Origin: Taklimakanibacter deserti
GTDB lineage: Bacteria > Pseudomonadota > Alphaproteobacteria > Rhizobiales > Aestuariivirgaceae
Assembly (NCBI GenBank): GCA_003574785.1
Contig: QORU01000001.1
Location: 496,001-560,000, forward strand
Length of the DNA: 64,000 bases
Direction: 5' to 3'
In this document: positions 62,083 through 64,000 of the stretch, one piece after another
How positions within the stretch are numbered: the first letter of the stretch is position 1
How the letters are laid out: each line of letters begins with the position of its first letter
Program-made: the position numbers and the translations under genes
Notes under the pieces: generated by a model
Databases searched by the model: none
Told to the model about the DNA's origin: nothing
The model's input: only the letters and a program-made list of their open reading frames with translations

Positions 62083-63273
62083 ATGGCCAAAGAGAAGTTC
62101 AACCGCGACAAGCCGCATTGCAATATCGGTACGATCGGTCATGTCGATCATGGCAAGACGTCGTTGACGGCAGCGATCACCAAGGTTTTGGCCGAGACGG
62201 GTGGTGCGACCTATACGGCCTATGACCAGATCGACAAGGCGCCGGAAGAGAAAGCGCGCGGCATCACCATTTCGACCGCTCACGTCGAGTACCAGACGAA
62301 GAACCGGCACTATGCCCATGTCGACTGCCCTGGCCATGCCGACTATGTGAAGAACATGATCACCGGTGCCGCCCAGATGGACGGCGCCATTCTGGTGGTT
62401 TCGGCTGCCGACGGCCCGATGCCGCAGACCCGCGAGCACATCCTGCTGGCCCGCCAGGTCGGCGTTCCGGCGCTGGTGGTGTTCATGAACAAGGTGGACA
62501 TGGTGGACGATCCGGAGCTTCTGGAACTGGTCGAGATGGAAGTCCGCGATCTTCTGACGTCGTATCAGTTCCCGGGCAATGAGATCCCGATCATCAAGGG
62601 TTCGGCTTTGATGGCGCTCGAGGGCAAGAACCCCGAGCTTGGCCATGATGCGATCCTGAAGCTGATGGAAGCGGTGGACAGCTATATTCCGCAGCCCGAG
62701 CGTCCGAAGGACCAGCCGTTCCTGATGCCGATCGAGGACGTGTTCTCGATCTCTGGCCGTGGCACGGTTGTGACGGGCCGTATCGAGCGCGGCATCGTCA
62801 AGGTCGGCGAGGAAGTTGAGATCATCGGCATCCGTCCGACGACGAAGACGACGGTTACGGGTGTTGAGATGTTCCGCAAGCTTCTCGACCAGGGCGAGGC
62901 TGGCGACAATGTCGGCGCGCTGTTGCGCGGTGTCGACCGCACGGGTGTTGAGCGTGGGCAGGTCCTGGCGAAGCCGGGTTCGATCACGCCGCACAAGAAG
63001 TTCAAGGCCGAGGCCTATATTCTGACGAAGGAGGAGGGTGGCCGTCATACGCCGTTCTTCACCAACTATCGTCCGCAGTTCTACTTCCGCACGACCGATG
63101 TGACCGGGGTTGTTTCGCTGCCTGAGGGCACCGAGATGGTTATGCCTGGCGACAATGTGACGATGGATGTGGAGCTGATCACGCCGATTGCGATGGAAGA
63201 GAAGCTGCGTTTCGCGATCCGCGAAGGCGGCCGAACCGTCGGCGCCGGCGTCGTCGCCAAGATCGTAGAATAA
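62083..63273 (+). CDS. tuf: Elongation factor Tu, copy 2
   Basis: This 396-aa protein is identical to copy 1 (38387-39577). I count ten silent base differences, three of them in the last three sense codons, which indicates gene conversion that fades at the edges. It is in the canonical str-operon place between fusA and rpsJ. The flanking DNA is unrelated to that of copy 1. Confidence 0.98.
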   Translation: MAKEKFNRDKPHCNIGTIGHVDHGKTSLTAAITKVLAETGGATYTAYDQIDKAPEEKARGITISTAHVEYQTKNRHYAHVDCPGHADYVKNMITGAAQMDGAILVVSAADGPMPQTREHILLARQVGVPALVVFMNKVDMVDDPELLELVEMEVRDLLTSYQFPGNEIPIIKGSALMALEGKNPELGHDAILKLMEAVDSYIPQPERPKDQPFLMPIEDVFSISGRGTVVTGRIERGIVKVGEEVEIIGIRPTTKTTVTGVEMFRKLLDQGEAGDNVGALLRGVDRTGVERGQVLAKPGSITPHKKFKAEAYILTKEEGGRHTPFFTNYRPQFYFRTTDVTGVVSLPEGTEMVMPGDNVTMDVELITPIAMEEKLRFAIREGGRTVGAGVVAKIVE

Positions 63274-63286
63274 CGGATACTGGAAG

Positions 63287-63595
63287 ATGCAAACGAACAA
63301 CATCCGCATCCGTCTCAAAGCGTTCGATCATCGTATCCTCGATACGTCGACGCGCGAGATCGTGAACACGGCTAAGCGTACGGGCGCGCAGGTGCGCGGG
63401 CCCGTTCCGCTGCCGACCCGCATCGAGCGTTTCACGGTGAACCGCTCGCCGCATGTCGACAAGAAGAGCCGTGAGCAGTTCGAGATGCGGACGCACCGGC
63501 GTCTTCTGGATATCGTGGATTGGAATCCGCAAACGGTCGATGCGCTGATGAAGCTCGACCTGGCAGCGGGTGTGGACGTCGAGATCAAGCTCTGA
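63287..63595 (+). CDS. rpsJ: 30S ribosomal protein S10
   Basis: This 102-aa protein (NUS factor NusE) binds the 30S head and also NusB in antitermination. [15 protein letters not shown] and [20 protein letters not shown] are typical. It is the first gene of the S10 operon, 13 bp after tuf. Confidence 0.98.
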   Translation: MQTNNIRIRLKAFDHRILDTSTREIVNTAKRTGAQVRGPVPLPTRIERFTVNRSPHVDKKSREQFEMRTHRRLLDIVDWNPQTVDALMKLDLAAGVDVEIKL

Positions 63596-63618
63596 TCGGG
63601 CTTATGAGGAGTGAAGCG

Positions 63619-64000
63619 ATGCGTTCTGGCATCATCGCACAGAAATTGGGCATGACCCGCATTTACACGGATGAAGGCACCCAGGTGCCGGTCACCGTGC
63701 TGAAGGTGGATAATTGCCAAGTGGTCGCCCACAAGACCGCCGAGAAGCACGGCTATACCGCGCTGCAGCTCGGCGTGGGCACGCCCAAGATCAAGCGCTT
63801 GACGGCGGCTCAGCGCGGCCATTTCGCCGCGCAGAAAGTCGAGCCGAAGCGCAAAGTGCAGGAGTTCCGCGTCAGCCCCGATAACGTGATCGCGGTTGGT
63901 GCTGAAATCACCGTCGACCATTTCGTCCCGGGGCAGTTCGTCGACGTGACGGGCACCTCGATGGGCAAAGGCTTCGCCGGCGGCATGAAGCGCTGGAACT
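63619..64000 (+). CDS. rplC: 50S ribosomal protein L3, N-terminal part
   Basis: The gene runs off the right edge; 127 codons are visible. [20 protein letters not shown] and [20 protein letters not shown] are standard L3 segments. GAGGA lies before ATG 63619. It follows rpsJ as the second gene of the S10 operon. Confidence 0.96.
   Translation, partial: MRSGIIAQKLGMTRIYTDEGTQVPVTVLKVDNCQVVAHKTAEKHGYTALQLGVGTPKIKRLTAAQRGHFAAQKVEPKRKVQEFRVSPDNVIAVGAEITVDHFVPGQFVDVTGTSMGKGFAGGMKRWN

Overview
The window is GC-rich chromosomal DNA of an alphaproteobacterium, most probably a member of the Rhizobiales (Hyphomicrobiales). The main reasons are the gene order pcm-like / tolC / popZ-like / valS, the PopZ-type protein itself, the Tat-dependent molybdenum hydroxylase with its own cytochrome, and two almost identical tuf genes, one beside secE-nusG and one in the str operon. 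Species cannot be named from the sequence alone.

Layout. (1) 0-11 kb holds small metabolic and regulatory units: a threonine-dehydratase-like gene divergent from a LysR regulator, a CDF metal exporter, HxlR-fabF, an AraC/VOC/DoxX cluster, a RibD-like reductase with a palindromic operator, periplasmic and thiol-related small proteins, HxlR-DUF488, a divergent cysteine-synthase-like enzyme and an NTF2-like protein. (2) 11-17 kb is an accessory stretch of small secreted or coiled-coil proteins. It includes a 300-aa protein that looks like a proteasome/HslV-type Ntn hydrolase preceded by a coupled leader ORF, and a 1.6-kb remnant island bounded by a 37-bp repeat of the tRNA-Asn 3' end. (3) 17-30 kb contains tRNA-Cys, the pcm-like/tolC/popZ/valS segment interrupted by a three-gene periplasmic molybdenum hydroxylase operon, and a four-gene YqjDEK-like envelope operon. 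(4) 30-35 kb has DUF1989 and DUF1254/DUF1214 genes and a second remnant island at tRNA-Thr, with 58-bp att repeats, paired arm-type repeats, an integrase cut off before its catalytic domain and a truncated PIN-like gene.

(5) 35-38 kb carries nadE, an Fsr-type exporter and rlmB. (6) 38-51.5 kb is the housekeeping unit tRNA-Tyr, tRNA-Gly, tuf, tRNA-Trp, secE, nusG, rplKA, rplJL, rpoBC, with a promoter, an L10-type leader, two hairpins between rplL and rpoB and a strong terminator. (7) 51.5-58.8 kb is an accessory block separating rpoC from the str operon: short repeats, SDR, methyltransferase, an SDR fragment, HAD dehalogenase, AraC, TauE/SafE permease, class III aminotransferase, VOC and a VapBC module with a perfect palindromic operator. 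(8) 58.8-64 kb begins with a recognisable sigma-70-type promoter and holds rpsL, rpsG, fusA, tuf, rpsJ and the start of rplC.

The most unusual items are the Thr1/Asp17/Lys33 Ntn-hydrolase-like protein at 13.9 kb with its hairpin and leader ORF, and the two shrunken tRNA-associated islands whose att repeats and 11-bp-spaced arm repeats are still legible.
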